This document shows positions 9,434-22,307 of a stretch of DNA of 64,000 bases, piece after piece. The notes below the pieces were generated by a model, which did not search any database, was not told the DNA's origin, and saw only the letters and a list, made by a program, of their open reading frames with translations. Position 1 is the first letter of the stretch, and every line of letters starts with the position of its first letter. The position numbers and the translations under genes are program-made. The stretch covers positions 22,464 through 86,463 of the forward strand of contig NZ_SMKF01000006.1 of assembly GCF_004348325.1 (NCBI RefSeq), in the 5' to 3' direction. The DNA is from Micromonospora sp. KC213 (lineage in GTDB: Bacteria; Actinomycetota; Actinomycetes; Mycobacteriales; Micromonosporaceae).

Positions 9434-10114
9434 ATGGGCATCGAGGAGAAGCTCCCCGCCGGCATCCTGCTCACCTCCGTGGAGAAGCTGGTCAACTGGT
9501 CGCGGAAGTCGTCCGTCTGGGGCGCCACCTTCGGCCTGGCCTGCTGCGCCATCGAGATGATGGCCGCCGGCGGCCCGCACTACGACATGGGTCGTTGGGG
9601 CATGGAGGTGTTCCGTGCCTCGCCGCGCCAGGCCGACCTGATGATCGTGGCCGGCCGGGTGAGCCAGAAGATGGCCCCGGTGCTGCGCCAGATCTACGAC
9701 CAGATGGCGGAGCCCCGCTGGGTGCTCTCCATGGGGGTCTGTGCCAGCAGCGGCGGCATGTTCAACAACTACGCGATCGTCCAGGGTGTCGACCACGTGG
9801 TGCCGGTCGACATGTACCTCCCCGGTTGCCCGCCGCGCCCCGAGATGCTCATCGACGCGATCCTCAAGCTCCGCGAGAAGATCATGTACGAGCCGCTCGG
9901 CCCGAACGGTCGCAAGATGCTGGAGGCCCGCAAGGAGCGCGGCGACGTGCCCGTCGTGCCGTACGGCTCGATGCCGTCGTCGTACCGCAACGACAAGGCC
10001 CGGCGCGCCGAGTGGACCAAGGCTGTCCGCGAGGGGCGCGAGGAGCAGTTGCGGATCGAGAACTGGATGAAGGCCCAGAACCACCTGCACCACCCCGGGG
10101 GTGTCCAGAAGTGA
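9434..10114 (+). CDS. nuoB: NADH-quinone oxidoreductase subunit B
   Basis: A 226-residue peripheral-arm subunit that carries the terminal cluster N2, which hands electrons to the quinone. The tandem Cys motif in CCAIEMM near residue 37, [16 protein letters not shown] and the final LPGCPPRPE supply the cluster ligands. It starts at ATG 9434 after GGAGG at 9421-9425 and ends overlapping nuoC. The C-terminal 50 residues are a charged extension common in actinobacterial NuoB proteins. Confidence 0.96.
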   Translation: MGIEEKLPAGILLTSVEKLVNWSRKSSVWGATFGLACCAIEMMAAGGPHYDMGRWGMEVFRASPRQADLMIVAGRVSQKMAPVLRQIYDQMAEPRWVLSMGVCASSGGMFNNYAIVQGVDHVVPVDMYLPGCPPRPEMLIDAILKLREKIMYEPLGPNGRKMLEARKERGDVPVVPYGSMPSSYRNDKARRAEWTKAVREGREEQLRIENWMKAQNHLHHPGGVQK

Positions 10115-10848
10115 GCGCGCCGAACGACAGGAACGACAACGGGGGCGTGCCGGTACCGGTCACCCCGGCAGGTGCCAGCAGTGGCGCCCCCGCCGAGCAC
10201 CCGCCGTCCAGCCCGGCCGGTCGGGGCATGTTCGGCATCCACGGCACTGGCGACGTCTCCGGGTTCGGTGGCCTGGTCCGCCAGCGCAAGCCGGTCGAGG
10301 AGACCCCCCGGCCGTACGGCGGCTACTTCGACGAGGTCCGCGACGCGCTGGAGGAGGCGTACCCGGCCTTCGGCGACGCGATCGAGAAGGTTGTCGTGGA
10401 CCGGGGCGAGCTGACCCTGCACGTCCGCCCGGAGCGCATCGCCGAGGTCTGCCAGGTGATGCGCGACGACCTGGCGCTCCGCTTCGAGCTCTGCTCCTCG
10501 GTCTCCGGCGTGGACTACCTCGGCGCCGACGAGCGTCGGCTGCACGTGGTCTACCAGCTCACCTCGATGACGTACCGCCGCCGGGTCCGGCTGGAGGCCG
10601 CCGTCTCCGCCGAGCACCCGCACCTGCCGAGCGTCACGGCCGTCTACCCGACCGCGGACTGGCAGGAGCGGGAGACGTACGACATGTTCGGCATCGTCTT
10701 CGACGGCCACCCCAACCTGACCCGGATCCTCATGCCGGACGACTGGGAGGGGCACCCGCAGCGTAAGGACTACCCGCTCGGCGGCGTGCCCGTCGAGTAC
10801 AAGGGTGCGGAGATTCCCCCGCCGGACCGACGGAGGTCGTACCAATGA
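10111..10848 (+). CDS. nuoC: NADH-quinone oxidoreductase subunit C
   Basis: A 245-residue hydrophilic subunit of the complex I connecting arm. GTG 10111 overlaps the nuoB stop. The first 70 residues ([10 protein letters not shown] onward) are a low-complexity actinobacterial extension. The family core starts near residue 90 and includes the signature [20 protein letters not shown] and then [15 protein letters not shown]. It is separate from NuoD here, unlike the NuoCD fusion of enterobacteria. Confidence 0.95.
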   Translation: MSAPNDRNDNGGVPVPVTPAGASSGAPAEHPPSSPAGRGMFGIHGTGDVSGFGGLVRQRKPVEETPRPYGGYFDEVRDALEEAYPAFGDAIEKVVVDRGELTLHVRPERIAEVCQVMRDDLALRFELCSSVSGVDYLGADERRLHVVYQLTSMTYRRRVRLEAAVSAEHPHLPSVTAVYPTADWQERETYDMFGIVFDGHPNLTRILMPDDWEGHPQRKDYPLGGVPVEYKGAEIPPPDRRRSYQ

Positions 10849-12170
10849 CGGCGTCGAACTACGCCACCGAGCGCGAGACGACCGAGGGCAAGGTCTTCAC
10901 CGTCACGGGTGGGGACTGGGACGAGGTCGTCTCCGGCACCGACCCGATCAACGACGAGCGGATCGTGGTCAACATGGGTCCGCAGCACCCGTCCACGCAC
11001 GGGGTGCTCCGGCTGATCCTGGAGCTGGAGGGCGAGACCGTCCGCGAGGCCCGCTCGGTCGTCGGCTACCTGCACACCGGCATCGAGAAGAACCTGGAGT
11101 ACCGCAACTGGGTCCAGGGTTCGACGTTCGTGACCCGGATGGACTACCTCGCCCCGCTGTTCAACGAGACGGCGTACGCGCTGGCGGTGGAGAAGCTGCT
11201 CGGCATCACCGACGAGGTGACCGAGCGGGCCAACACCATCCGGGTGCTGATGATGGAGCTGAACCGGATCTCCTCGCACCTGGTGTGGCTGGCCACCACC
11301 GGCATGGAGCTGGGCGCGATCTCGATCATGCTGTACGGCTTCCGCGAGCGGGAGTACATCCTCGAGATCTTCGAGATGATCACCGGCCTGCGGATGAACC
11401 ACGCGTACGTCCGGCCGGGTGGCGTGGCGCAGGACGTGCCGGACGAGGCGATCGTCAAGATCCGCGAGTTCCTCACGATGATGCCGAAGAAGCTCAAGGA
11501 GTACGAGGACCTGCTCTCCGGCCAGCCGATCTGGACCGAGCGGACCCAGAACGTGGCGGTGCTGGACGTGACCGCCTGCCTCGCCCTCGGGGTGACCGGC
11601 CCGGTGCTGCGCTCCGCGGGCCTCGCCTGGGACCTGCGCAAGACCATGCCGTACTGCGGCTACGAGACGTACGAGTTCGACGTGCCGACCCACACCGACG
11701 GCGACGTCTGGGGCCGCTACCTGGTCCGGCTCGCCGAGATCCGGGAGTCGCTGAAGCTGGTCGAGCAGGCGCTGGACCGGTTGAAGCCGGGCCCGGTGAT
11801 GGTGGCCGACAAGAAGATCGCCTGGCCGGCCCAGCTCGCCATCGGCGTCGACGGCATGGGCAACTCGCTGGAGCACGTCGCGAAGATCATGGGTCAGTCG
11901 ATGGAGTCGCTGATCCACCACTTCAAGCTGGTCACCGAGGGTTTCCGGGTTCCCCCGGGCCAGGTGTACGTCGGCATCGAGTCGCCCCGCGGCGAGTTGG
12001 GCGTGCACGCCGTCTCCGACGGTGGCACCCGGCCCTACCGGGTGCACTACCGGGAACCGAGCTTCGTCAACCTTCAGGCCCTGCCCGCGATGGCGGAGGG
12101 TGGCCTGATCGCCGACGTGATCGCCGGTGGCGCCTCGCTGGACCCCGTCATGGGGGGGTGTGACCGGTGA
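10845..12170 (+). CDS. nuoD: NADH-quinone oxidoreductase subunit D
   Basis: A 441-residue subunit that forms most of the quinone-binding pocket with NuoB and NuoH. Motifs visible are [41 protein letters not shown] and the C-terminal [15 protein letters not shown]. Its ATG overlaps the nuoC stop. The last codons (GGCDR then TGA at 12168-12170) run into a tandem 60-bp repeat: the stop codon itself is part of the first repeat copy. Confidence 0.96.
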   Translation: MTASNYATERETTEGKVFTVTGGDWDEVVSGTDPINDERIVVNMGPQHPSTHGVLRLILELEGETVREARSVVGYLHTGIEKNLEYRNWVQGSTFVTRMDYLAPLFNETAYALAVEKLLGITDEVTERANTIRVLMMELNRISSHLVWLATTGMELGAISIMLYGFREREYILEIFEMITGLRMNHAYVRPGGVAQDVPDEAIVKIREFLTMMPKKLKEYEDLLSGQPIWTERTQNVAVLDVTACLALGVTGPVLRSAGLAWDLRKTMPYCGYETYEFDVPTHTDGDVWGRYLVRLAEIRESLKLVEQALDRLKPGPVMVADKKIAWPAQLAIGVDGMGNSLEHVAKIMGQSMESLIHHFKLVTEGFRVPPGQVYVGIESPRGELGVHAVSDGGTRPYRVHYREPSFVNLQALPAMAEGGLIADVIAGGASLDPVMGGCDR

Positions 12171-12342
12171 GCGCGAGGAGCGCAGCGAAGCGGAGCACCG
12201 CAGTCGCGAACGAAGGGCGGCTGCCGGTGAGCGCGAGGAGCGCAGCGAAGCGGAGCACCGCAGTCGCGAACGAAGGGCGGCTGCCGGTGAGCGCGAGGAG
12301 CGCAGCGAAGCGGAGCACCGCAGTCGCGAACGAAGGGCGGCT
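12164..12342 (+). repeat. Three tandem copies of a 60-bp element between nuoD and nuoE
   Basis: Units at 12164-12223, 12224-12283 and 12284-12342 are identical apart from the last bases, with a period of exactly 60. Each begins CCGGTGAGCGCGAGGAG and ends CAGTCGCGAACGAAGGG. Being a multiple of three, the array stays open in the nuoE frame and would read as a 20-residue repeat ([20 protein letters not shown]). The last copy supplies an AAGGG ribosome-binding site for nuoE. Related copies occur at 17247-17270 and 23895-23954. Confidence 0.95.
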
Positions 12343-12345
12343 CTG

Positions 12346-13463
12346 ATGACGACGACTTTCAGTGACGAGACCCGGGCCCGGGCGCGGGCGATCATCGCCC
12401 GGTACCCGGCCGACCGGTCCCGGTCGGCGCTGCTGCCGCTGCTGCACCTGGTGCAGTCGGAGGAGGGGTACGTCTCCCCGGCCGGCGTGGAGTTCTGCGC
12501 CGAGGTGCTCGGCCTGAACAAGGCCCAGGTCGGCGCCGTCGCCACCTTCTACACCATGTACAAGCGCCGGCCCACCGGTGACTACCTGGTCAGCGTCTGC
12601 ACCAACACGATGTGCAACGTGCTCGGTGGCCAGGAGGTCTACGACACCCTCGCCGAGCACCTCGGCGTCGGGCACGACGAGACCACCGCCGACGGGAAGA
12701 TCACCCTGGAGCACGCCGAGTGCCTGGCGGCCTGCGACTACGGGCCGGTGATGACGGTCAACTACGACTTCTTCGACGGTGTCGACCCGCAGAGCGCGCT
12801 CGGCGTGGTCGACGAGCTGCGCGCCGGTGGCCGGCCGATGCCGACCCGGGGCGCCCGGCTCTGCACCCTGAAGGAGATGTCGGTGCAGCTCGCCGGGTTC
12901 GCCGACGAGCGGGAGGGCGCGGTCGCCGACGGCGGGCCGGGGGAGCCGACCCTGCGGGGTCTGCGCCTGGCCGAGCAGCACGGCATCTCGGTGCCCGGCT
13001 TCGACCCGAACACCCCGATCCGCAGCAAGGCCGAGGCAGACAAGGCCGCCGCCGAGGCGAAGGCGAAGGCCGAGGCCACGAAGTCGGCCCCGGCACCGGC
13101 CGGCAACGCGGGCACCGGCGCACCGGCACGGCCCGAGCAGGCCACCGGTAGCACCGCGCCGGACGTCAAGGCACCGGACGACAAGTCGCCCGAGACCCGG
13201 GCCGCCGAGACCCGGCAGCCCGACGCGTCGACCGCCGTGCCCGACGCGCCCGGTACCAAGGTCCCGGCGGACACCACCCCGCCGTCGCCCCGCGACGCGC
13301 AGGAGGCGCAGGCCGCCGGAGCCGCCGCCAACCCGCCGGCCGGGGACGGCAAGCCCGCCGGCGACGAGGCCGGGGCGCAGCGGCGCAACCTCTCAGAAGC
13401 CGAGGCAGGATCCGGTGCCACCGGCGCGGGTTCCGCCGTCGCGAGCGAAACGGGGGTCCAGAA

Positions 13464-13467
<4 letters not shown>
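12346..13467 (+). CDS. nuoE: NADH-quinone oxidoreductase subunit E with long Ala/Pro-rich tail
   Basis: A 373-residue protein. Residues 1-230 are the thioredoxin-like [2Fe-2S] subunit that binds cluster N1a, with ligands in CTNTMCNVLGG and HAECLAACDYGPV. Residues from about 235 on are a low-complexity Ala/Pro/Asp/Lys-rich tail of some 140 residues, making it far longer than the usual 160-240. ATG 12346 is chosen because the family sequence starts there (MTTTFSDETRARARAI); opening at 12127 would only add the translated repeats. GTG of nuoF overlaps the stop. Confidence 0.93.
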
Positions 13468-14779
<1,312 letters not shown>

Positions 14780-14780
<1 letters not shown>

Positions 14781-17281
14781 TGACCGACGTAGCGAAGCAG
14801 ACCGAGACGGTCACGCTCACCATCGACGGCGTCGAGGTCACCGCCCCGAAGGGTGCGCTGTTGATCCGGGTCGCCGAGCAGTTGGGCACGGAGATCCCCC
14901 GGTTCTGCGACCACCCGCTGCTGGCCCCGGCGGGCGCCTGCCGCCAGTGCCTGGTGGAGGTGGAGGGCCAGCGCAAGCCGGTCGCCTCCTGCACCCAGAC
15001 GGTCGCCGACGGCATGGTGGTCCGTACCCAGCTCACCTCCCCGGTCGCCAAGAAGGCGCAGGAGGGGGTGATGGAGCTGCTGCTGCTCAACCACCCGCTG
15101 GACTGCCCGATGTGCGACAAGGGCGGCGAGTGCCCGTTGCAGAACCAGGCGATGTCCACCGGCCGCGCCGACTCCCGGTTCCACGAGCACAAGCGGGAGT
15201 ACGAGAAGCCGCTGGAGATCAGCACGCAGGTGCTGCTCGACCGCGAGCGGTGCGTGCTCTGCCAGCGCTGCACCCGGTTCTCCGAGGAGATCGCCGGCGA
15301 CAAGTTCATCGACCTGATGGGCCGCTCGTCCGCCGAGGAGATCAACATCTACCGGGACGAGGAGTACGGCGAGGAAGGCGACGCCGGGGACGTCCCGTTC
15401 AACTCGTACTTCTCCGGCAACACCGTGCAGATCTGCCCGGTGGGGGCGCTGACCGGTGCCCAGTACCGGTTCCGGGCCCGGCCGTTCGACCTGGTCTCCA
15501 GCCCGAGTGTCTGCGAGCACTGTTCGGCCGGCTGCGCCCAGCGCACCGACTGGCGGCGGGGCAAGGTGCTGCGCCGGCTGGCCGGCGACGACCCGCAGGT
15601 CAACGAGGAGTGGAACTGCGACAAGGGCCGGTGGGGCTTCCAGTACACCCGTGCCGTCGACCGGCTCACCACCCCGCTGGTTCGTGACGAGCACAGCGGG
15701 GAGCTGCGGGCGGCGTCCTGGAGCGAGGCGCTGACCCGGGCCGCCGAGGGGCTGCGCGCCGCCCGGGACGGCGGGCAGGGCACGGCGGTGCTGACCGGCG
15801 GCCGGCTCACCGTCGAGGACGCCTACGCGTACGCGAAGTTCGCCCGGGTCGCCCTGCACACCAACGACATCGACTTCCGGGCCCGGCCGGTCTCCCGCGA
15901 GGAGGCCGACTTCCTGGCCAGCACCGTCGCCGGGGCCACCGAGGTGACCTACGCCGACGTGGAGAAGGCGTCCGCGGTGGTGCTGGTCGGCCTGGAGCCG
16001 GAGGAGGAGTGCCCGATCCTCTTCCTGCGGCTGCGCAAGGCGTACCTGAAGAAGAAGCTGACGGTCTACGCGATCGCCCCGTTCGCCACCCGTGGCCTGG
16101 AGAAGCTCGGCGCCAAGCTGGCCCGGGTGGTGCCGGGCGAGGAGGCGAGCGTGCTCGCCGAGCACCACACCGTGGCCGAGGCGCTGGGCACCGAGGGGGC
16201 CATCCTCTTCGTCGGCGAGCGGCTGGCCAGCGTACCGGGCGGCCTCTCCGCCGCGGCGGACGTGGCCCGGCGTACCGGCGCGAAGCTGGCCTGGGTGCCG
16301 CGGCGCGCGGGTGACCGCGGCGCGGTCGACGCCGGTTGCCTGCCCAACCTGCTGCCCGGTGGGCGGCCGGTGACCGAGCCCGCCGCCCGCGCCGAACTCG
16401 GCGAGGCGTGGGACATCCCGGCCGGGGTCATCCCCAGCCAGGCCGGTCGGGACACCGACCAGATCCTCGCCGCGGCGGCCGACGGCCGGCTCGGCGCCCT
16501 GGTGGTGGCCGGCGTGGACCCGGCCGACCTGGCCGACCCGCGCCTGGCCGAACAGGCCCTCGACGCGGTGCCGTTCCTGGTCAGCCTGGAACTGCGCAAC
16601 TCAGCGGTGACCCGCCGGGCGGACGTCGTCTTCCCGGTCGCGCCGGTGGTCGAGAAGGCCGGCAGCTTCCTGGACTGGGAGGGGCGGCTGCGCACCTTCG
16701 AGGAGGTGCTGCACACCGGGGCGCTCTCCGACGGCCGGGTGCTCGACGCGCTCGCCGCACAGCTCGACGTCCGGCTCGGCACCGGCGACGTGCCGAGCAT
16801 CCGCCGCGAGCTGGGCGGGCTGCCGCCGACCCGGGTGAATTCGCCGGCCGTCCCCAGCGTCGAGCCCGGTGCCGTGCCGAGGCCCGGGCCGGGCGAGGCC
16901 GTGCTGGCCACCTGGCACCAGCTCATCGACCTGGGCAGCCTCATCGACGGTGACGAGCACCTCGCCGGCACCGCCCGCCCGCCGGTGGTCCGGCTCGGCA
17001 AGGGCACCGCCGAGGCGCTCGGTGTCGCCGACGGCGATCCGGTGACGGTGGGCACCGACCGGGGGGCGGTGACCCTGCCGACGCTGATCACCGAGATGCC
17101 GGACGGCGTGGTCTGGCTGCCGACCAACTCACCCGGCTCGACCGTGCGGCGCAGCCTCGGCGCGACGTCCGGCACGGTCGTACGGATCTCCGCGGCCACC
17201 GCCGGGGCCATCCCGGCCGAACGGGCCGCCGCGGACGAGACCGGCAGCCCCGCAGTCGCGAACGAAAGGTGGGCACGGTGA
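14780..17281 (+). CDS. nuoG: NADH-quinone oxidoreductase subunit G
   Basis: An 833-residue iron-sulfur subunit. The N-terminal ferredoxin domain has [15 protein letters not shown]. The His-Cys cluster region has [14 protein letters not shown], and a [4Fe-4S] pair follows ([10 protein letters not shown] and ICPVGAL). A molybdopterin-oxidoreductase-like domain begins near 245 ([19 protein letters not shown]), which in complex I is structural. The last eleven residues ([11 protein letters not shown]) are encoded by a piece of the 60-bp repeat, so the element has become part of the protein tail. GTG of nuoH overlaps the stop. Confidence 0.95.
17247..17270 (+). repeat. Partial copy of the 60-bp repeat at the nuoG/nuoH junction
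   Basis: GCCCCGCAGTCGCGAACGAA followed by AGGT matches the last third of the element at 23895-23954. It encodes the C-terminal end of NuoG and provides AAAGG (17265-17269) as the ribosome-binding site of nuoH. Confidence 0.85.
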
Positions 17282-18630
17282 CCGTCCTCCTCGCGCAGGA
17301 CCCGACGCTGGCCGACTTCGGCCGGGACCCGTGGTGGCTGGTCCTCGGCAAGATCGTGTTCGCGTTCGTGTTCGGCCTGTTGGCCACGCTGCTCGGCGTC
17401 TGGTTCGAGCGGCGGGTGGTCGGCTACATGCAGGTCCGGCCCGGCCCGAACCAGGTCGGCCCGTTCGGCCTGCTGCAGACCCTCGCCGACGGTCTGAAGA
17501 TGGCCTTCAAGGAGGACATCCTCCCGCGGGCCGCGGACAAGGTCGTCTACTTCTTCGCACCGGTCATCTCGGTGGTCTGCGCGGTCACCGCCCTGTCGGT
17601 GATCCCGTTCGGTCCGATGGTGAGCATCTTCGGGCACCGGACCCCGTTGCAGGTCACCGACGTGCCGGTGGCGGTGTTGGTGCTGCTGGCGTGTTCCTCG
17701 CTGGCCGTCTACGGCGTCGTGCTCGGCGGTTGGGCCTCCGGTTCGACCTACCCGCTGCTCGGCGGTCTCCGCTCCACCGCCCAGATGATCTCGTACGAGG
17801 TCGCGATGGGGTTGAGCATCGTGGCGGTCTTCATGACCGCCGGCACGATGTCCACCAGTGGGATCGTCGCCGCCCAGGCGAGCGGCACCACGCTGAGCCT
17901 CGGCGGCTTCGAGATCCCGGCCCCCGGCTGGTACGCGATCCTGTTGCTGCCCAGCTTCATCATCTTCTTCATCGCCATCGTCGGTGAGACCAACCGGGCA
18001 CCGTTCGACCTGCCCGAGGCGGAGTCGGAGCTGGTCGCGGGCTTCATGACCGAGTACAGCTCGCTGAAGTTCGCGCTCTTCATGCTCTCCGAGTACGTCG
18101 CGATGGTGACCATGTCCGCGGTGACCACGACGTTGTTCCTCGGCGGTTGGCGGGCCCCGGCCCCGATCACCACCTTCTGGGCGGGGGCCAACTCCGGCTG
18201 GTGGCCGATGCTGTGGTTCTTCGGCAAGGTGCTGATCCTGGTCTTCGTCTTCGTCTGGCTCCGGGGCACCCTGCCCCGGCTCCGGTACGACCAGTTCATG
18301 CGTCTGGGCTGGAAGGTCCTGCTGCCGATCAACCTGGTCTGGATCCTGGTCCTGGCCGGCCTGCGGTCGATCGAGGACTGGCAGTCGCGGGACCGGATGC
18401 TGGCCACCGCCGTCGGCGCGGGTGTGCTGCTGCTGATCACGATCCTCTGGCCCAGCCGGCAGCCGAAGCCGAAACCGACTCTGCAGGAACAGGTCGACAG
18501 CCGTCCACCGGGCAGCTTCCCGCTGCCCCCGCTGGACCTTCAGGTACCACCGAGCCCGCGCACCAAGCGCGTGGTCGCCGAGCGGGAGCCGGCCAACATC
18601 GTTGCCGGCTCGGACTCCAGGGAGGTGTGA
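17278..18630 (+). CDS. nuoH: NADH-quinone oxidoreductase subunit H
   Basis: A 450-residue membrane subunit with about eight transmembrane helices that seals the quinone chamber at the foot of the peripheral arm. Family motifs are [27 protein letters not shown], and [23 protein letters not shown] 17278 is chosen over GTG 17269 because it overlaps the nuoG stop and sits about 8 bases from the repeat-derived AAAGG. The last 70 residues are a cytoplasmic Pro/Arg-rich tail. Confidence 0.95.
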   Translation: MTVLLAQDPTLADFGRDPWWLVLGKIVFAFVFGLLATLLGVWFERRVVGYMQVRPGPNQVGPFGLLQTLADGLKMAFKEDILPRAADKVVYFFAPVISVVCAVTALSVIPFGPMVSIFGHRTPLQVTDVPVAVLVLLACSSLAVYGVVLGGWASGSTYPLLGGLRSTAQMISYEVAMGLSIVAVFMTAGTMSTSGIVAAQASGTTLSLGGFEIPAPGWYAILLLPSFIIFFIAIVGETNRAPFDLPEAESELVAGFMTEYSSLKFALFMLSEYVAMVTMSAVTTTLFLGGWRAPAPITTFWAGANSGWWPMLWFFGKVLILVFVFVWLRGTLPRLRYDQFMRLGWKVLLPINLVWILVLAGLRSIEDWQSRDRMLATAVGAGVLLLITILWPSRQPKPKPTLQEQVDSRPPGSFPLPPLDLQVPPSPRTKRVVAEREPANIVAGSDSREV

Positions 18631-18631
18631 C

Positions 18632-19273
18632 GTGGGCGCGATCACCGGAACGTTCAAGGGCTTCGGGGTCACCTTCTCGCACATGTTCAGGAAGGTCGTC
18701 ACCACCGACTACCCGTTCAAGCCGCCGGTCTCGGCGCCGCGCTACCACGGCCGGCACATCCTGAACCGGCATCCGGACGGCCTGGAGAAGTGCATCGGCT
18801 GCGAGCTGTGCGCCTGGGCCTGCCCGGCGGACGCGATCTACGTCGAGGGTGGCGACAACAGCGAGGAGCAACGCTTCTCGCCAGGTGAGCGGTACGCCAG
18901 CGTCTACCAGATCAACTACGCCCGGTGCATCTTCTGCGGGCTCTGCATCGAGGCCTGCCCGACCCGTTCGCTGACCATGAGCAACGAGTACGAGCTGGCC
19001 CGCGACAACCGGCAGGACCTGATCTTCACCAAGGAGCAGTTGCTCGCGCCGCTGCTGCCGGGCATGGAGCAGCCGCCGCACCCGATGCGGCTGGGCGACA
19101 GTGAGAAGGACTACTACGTCGGCGCGCTGGACAACCCGGGTACCTCGGCCGGTGCCGAGCGATCGGCCAACAACCCGGGCCGCTACCAGCTCGAGGAACA
19201 CCCGGGGGTGACCTTCCCCGGCGCCGAGCAGCACGCCCAGCGGGCCGAGGCGGGCAAGGGAGCAGAAGCATGA
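18632..19273 (+). CDS. nuoI: NADH-quinone oxidoreductase subunit I
   Basis: A 213-residue ferredoxin-like subunit carrying clusters N6a and N6b on the way to N2. Two CxxCxxCxxxCP motifs are plain: [12 protein letters not shown] near residue 53 and [13 protein letters not shown] near 98. GTG 18632 follows GGAGG at 18621-18625, one base beyond the nuoH stop. A frame opening at 18602 would add ten residues read from nuoH. The C-terminal 50 residues form a hydrophilic actinobacterial tail. Confidence 0.95.
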   Translation: MGAITGTFKGFGVTFSHMFRKVVTTDYPFKPPVSAPRYHGRHILNRHPDGLEKCIGCELCAWACPADAIYVEGGDNSEEQRFSPGERYASVYQINYARCIFCGLCIEACPTRSLTMSNEYELARDNRQDLIFTKEQLLAPLLPGMEQPPHPMRLGDSEKDYYVGALDNPGTSAGAERSANNPGRYQLEEHPGVTFPGAEQHAQRAEAGKGAEA

Positions 19274-20040
19274 CCACGTCTACGGTGCTCGCCGCGGCGG
19301 GTGAGGTGTCCGGGGGTGAGGAGGTCACCTTCTGGATCCTCGCCCCGCTGGCGCTGATCGGCGCGATCGGCATGGTGTGGGCCCGCAACGCGGTGCACTC
19401 CGCGCTATGGCTGGTGCTGACCATGCTCTGCCTGGGCGTGTTCTACGTGCTTCAGGCCGGACCGTTCATCGGCATGGTGCAGATCATCGTCTACACCGGC
19501 GCGATCATGATGCTCTTCCTCTTCGTGCTGATGCTGGTCGGCCGGGACGCCTCCGACTCGCTGATCGAGACGTTGCGCGGGCAGCGGATCGCCGCGGTGG
19601 TGCTGGGTCTCGGCTTCGCCGGCCTGATCGGCACCGGTCTGCACCGGGCGCTCGGCGGGACCGCCGGAGTGGGCCTGGAACAGGCCAACGCCGAGGGGAA
19701 CGTGCAGGGCATCGCGCGGCTGCTCTTCACCAAGTACGTCTTCGCCTTCGAGCTGACCTCGGCGCTGCTGATCACGGCGGCCGTCGGCGCGATGGTGCTG
19801 GCGCACATCGAGCGGCGCCGGGAGGACCGGATGGACCAGGTCGCCACCATGAAGGCCCGGTTCCGCCCCGGCAACTACCCGGGTCCGAAGCCCGGCCCCG
19901 GTGTCTTCGCCACCTCGTCCTCGGTGGCCACCCCGGCCCGCCTGCCCGACGGCCGGCTGACCGAGCGCAGCACCCCGGAGATCCTGCCGGTGCGGGAGAT
20001 GACCGCCGAGGAAACCTCCCTGAAGGGGACTGACAAATGA
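19270..20040 (+). CDS. nuoJ: NADH-quinone oxidoreductase subunit J
   Basis: A 256-residue membrane subunit with five transmembrane helices in the first 185 residues, including the conserved [20 protein letters not shown] helix with its pi-bulge region. The tail beyond residue 185 is hydrophilic and Pro-rich. It overlaps nuoI and nuoK by four bases each, which indicates coupled translation. Confidence 0.95.
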   Translation: MTTSTVLAAAGEVSGGEEVTFWILAPLALIGAIGMVWARNAVHSALWLVLTMLCLGVFYVLQAGPFIGMVQIIVYTGAIMMLFLFVLMLVGRDASDSLIETLRGQRIAAVVLGLGFAGLIGTGLHRALGGTAGVGLEQANAEGNVQGIARLLFTKYVFAFELTSALLITAAVGAMVLAHIERRREDRMDQVATMKARFRPGNYPGPKPGPGVFATSSSVATPARLPDGRLTERSTPEILPVREMTAEETSLKGTDK

Positions 20041-20336
20041 CCCCCGACTACTACCTCATCCTCGCGGCGGTGCTCTTCACCATCGGCGCCGTCGGCGTGC
20101 TGGTTCGGCGTAACGCGATCGTGCTGTTCATGTGCGTCGAGCTGATGCTCAACGCGGCGAACCTGACGCTGGTCACCTTCAGCCGGATCAACGGTGACCT
20201 CAACGGCCAGATCATGGCGTTCTTCGTGATGGTGGTGGCCGCGGCCGAGGTCGTGATCGGGCTCGCCATCATCATGTCGATCTTCCGGACCCGGCGCTCG
20301 GCGAGCGTCGACGACGCCAACCTGCTGAAGTACTAA
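20037..20336 (+). CDS. nuoK: NADH-quinone oxidoreductase subunit K
   Basis: A 99-residue antiporter-like (MrpC-related) subunit with three transmembrane helices. Conserved membrane glutamates used in proton transfer are visible in [16 protein letters not shown] and [13 protein letters not shown]. Length is exactly that of the family. The ATG overlaps the nuoJ stop. Confidence 0.96.
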   Translation: MTPDYYLILAAVLFTIGAVGVLVRRNAIVLFMCVELMLNAANLTLVTFSRINGDLNGQIMAFFVMVVAAAEVVIGLAIIMSIFRTRRSASVDDANLLKY

Positions 20337-20348
20337 AGGGGCCCTGCG

Positions 20349-22307
20349 GTGGATCACATTCTGACGTACGCCCAGGCAGAGCCGACCGGTGCCGTCACCT
20401 ACGCGGCGGCCAGCGGTCTGCTGAGCAGCGTCTGGCTGCTGGTGGCGATTCCGCTGGTCAGCGCAGCCATCCTGCTGCTGCTCGGCCGGCGGGCGGACCG
20501 CTGGGGGCACTGGCTCGGGGTGGCCGCGATCGGCGTCGCGTTCGTGCTCGGGGTGGCCTCCTTCCTCCAGCTGCGCGGCCTGGAGAACAAGTCCGTCGAG
20601 CTGAGCCTCTGGGACTTCATCGCCGTCGGCAACCTGAGAGTGGACTTCGGGCTGCTCTTCGATCCGCTGGCCGCGGTCTTCGTCCTGCTGATCACCGGGG
20701 TGGGTTTCCTGATCCACCTCTACGCGGTCGAGTACATGGCGCACGACGAGGGCCGGCGGCGGTTCTTCGCGTACTTCAACCTGTTCGTCGCCGCGATGCT
20801 GCTGCTGGTGCTCGGCAACAACTACGTGATGCTCTACTTCGGCTGGGAGGGCGTCGGTCTGGCGTCGTACCTGCTGATTTCCTTCTGGTACGGGCGGCCG
20901 AGCGCTGCCACCGCCGGCAAGAAGGCGTTCCTGATGAACCGGGTCGGTGACGCCGGCCTGGCGATCGGCATCTTCATCATGTTCGCCACCCTCGGCACCA
21001 CCCAGTACGACGAGGTCTTCACCGGCGTCGGCGGGCTGGCCGGCGGCACCGTGCTGGTGCTGGGCCTGCTGCTGCTGCTCGGCGCGTGCGGCAAGTCCGG
21101 CCAGTTCCCGCTCCAGGCGTGGCTGCCGGACGCGATGGAGGGCCCGACCCCGGTGTCGGCGCTCATCCACGCCGCCACCATGGTCACCGCCGGCGTCTAC
21201 CTGATCGCCCGCTCGAACCCGATCTTCTCGGCCAACGCCACGCTCCAGCTCGTGGTGGTCAGTGTCGGCGCGGTCACCCTGCTGATGGGCTGCCTCATCG
21301 GCGCGGCCAAGGACGACATCAAGCGGGTGCTGGCCTGGTCGACGGTGAGCCAGATCGGCTACATGTTCCTCGGCGTCGGTCTGGGCGGCGGGGCGTACGC
21401 GCTGGCCATCGTGCACCTGCTGGCGCACGGCTTCTTCAAGGCCAACATGTTCCTCGGCGCCGGCTCGGTCATGCACGGCATGAACGACCAGGTGGACATC
21501 CGCCGCTTCGGCGGCCTGTCGAAGTACATGAAGGTCACCTGGATCACCTTCATGATGGGCTGGCTGGCCATCATCGGCATGTTCCCCTTCTCCGGCTTCT
21601 TCTCCAAGGAGCCGATCATCGTGGCCGCGTTCGAGCGGGAGGGCTGGACGGCCTGGCTGTTCGGCGGCGCGGCGCTGCTCGGTGCGGGGCTGACCGCCTT
21701 CTACATGACCCGGCTGTTCGTGCTCACCTTCCACGGACCGAAGCGGTGGACCGAGGACATCGAGCACCCGCACGAGTCGCCGAAGCTGATGACGATCCCG
21801 CTGATCCTGCTGGCGATCGGGTCGGTCGGTGCCGGTTTCCTGCTCGCCACGTCGGTGCCGGACTGGTTGACCGCCACCGCCGGCCTGGGTGGCCAGACGG
21901 AGGGGCACGAGGCCGTCCTGTCGCACGTCGTGATCACCGTGCTCTCGCTGCTGGTCACGGTGCTCGGCGCGGGGCTGGCCTGGATGCTGTTCCGGGCCGG
22001 TACGGCCACCGAGCCGCAGCCGGCCGGGGTGCTGGTCACCGCCGCCCGGCGCAACCTGTACACCGACGCCTTCAACGAGGCGGTCTTCGAGAAGCCCGGT
22101 ATCTTCCTCACCCGGGCGCTGGTCTTCCTGGACAACCGGGGCGTCGACGGGCTGGTCAACGGCCTGGCGGCGGCGGTCGGTGGCGGCTCCGGCCGGCTCC
22201 GCCGGCTACAGACCGGCTTCGTCCGGTCGTACGCGACGTCCATCCTCACCGGCGCGCTGCTGGTGGTGGCGGCGTTCCTGGCCGTACAGGCGGGGTGGTT
22301 GGCGTGA
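20349..22307 (+). CDS. nuoL: NADH-quinone oxidoreductase subunit L
   Basis: A 652-residue antiporter-like proton-pumping subunit with about 15-16 transmembrane helices. Recognisable stretches are YFGWEGVGLASYLLI, GKSGQFPLQAWLPDAMEGPTP cut short here, and the later GFFSKEPII. The lateral amphipathic helix and final anchor helix typical of NuoL correspond to the last 130 residues. GTG 20349 is preceded by AAAGGGG at 20335-20341. It ends with GTGA, overlapping a tiny frame that leads to nuoM. Confidence 0.95.
   Translation: MDHILTYAQAEPTGAVTYAAASGLLSSVWLLVAIPLVSAAILLLLGRRADRWGHWLGVAAIGVAFVLGVASFLQLRGLENKSVELSLWDFIAVGNLRVDFGLLFDPLAAVFVLLITGVGFLIHLYAVEYMAHDEGRRRFFAYFNLFVAAMLLLVLGNNYVMLYFGWEGVGLASYLLISFWYGRPSAATAGKKAFLMNRVGDAGLAIGIFIMFATLGTTQYDEVFTGVGGLAGGTVLVLGLLLLLGACGKSGQFPLQAWLPDAMEGPTPVSALIHAATMVTAGVYLIARSNPIFSANATLQLVVVSVGAVTLLMGCLIGAAKDDIKRVLAWSTVSQIGYMFLGVGLGGGAYALAIVHLLAHGFFKANMFLGAGSVMHGMNDQVDIRRFGGLSKYMKVTWITFMMGWLAIIGMFPFSGFFSKEPIIVAAFEREGWTAWLFGGAALLGAGLTAFYMTRLFVLTFHGPKRWTEDIEHPHESPKLMTIPLILLAIGSVGAGFLLATSVPDWLTATAGLGGQTEGHEAVLSHVVITVLSLLVTVLGAGLAWMLFRAGTATEPQPAGVLVTAARRNLYTDAFNEAVFEKPGIFLTRALVFLDNRGVDGLVNGLAAAVGGGSGRLRRLQTGFVRSYATSILTGALLVVAAFLAVQAGWLA

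Noticed and set aside
16066..18705. Open frame of 879 codons on the minus strand across nuoG-nuoH
   Set aside because: Runs opposite two certain complex I genes and has no family features.
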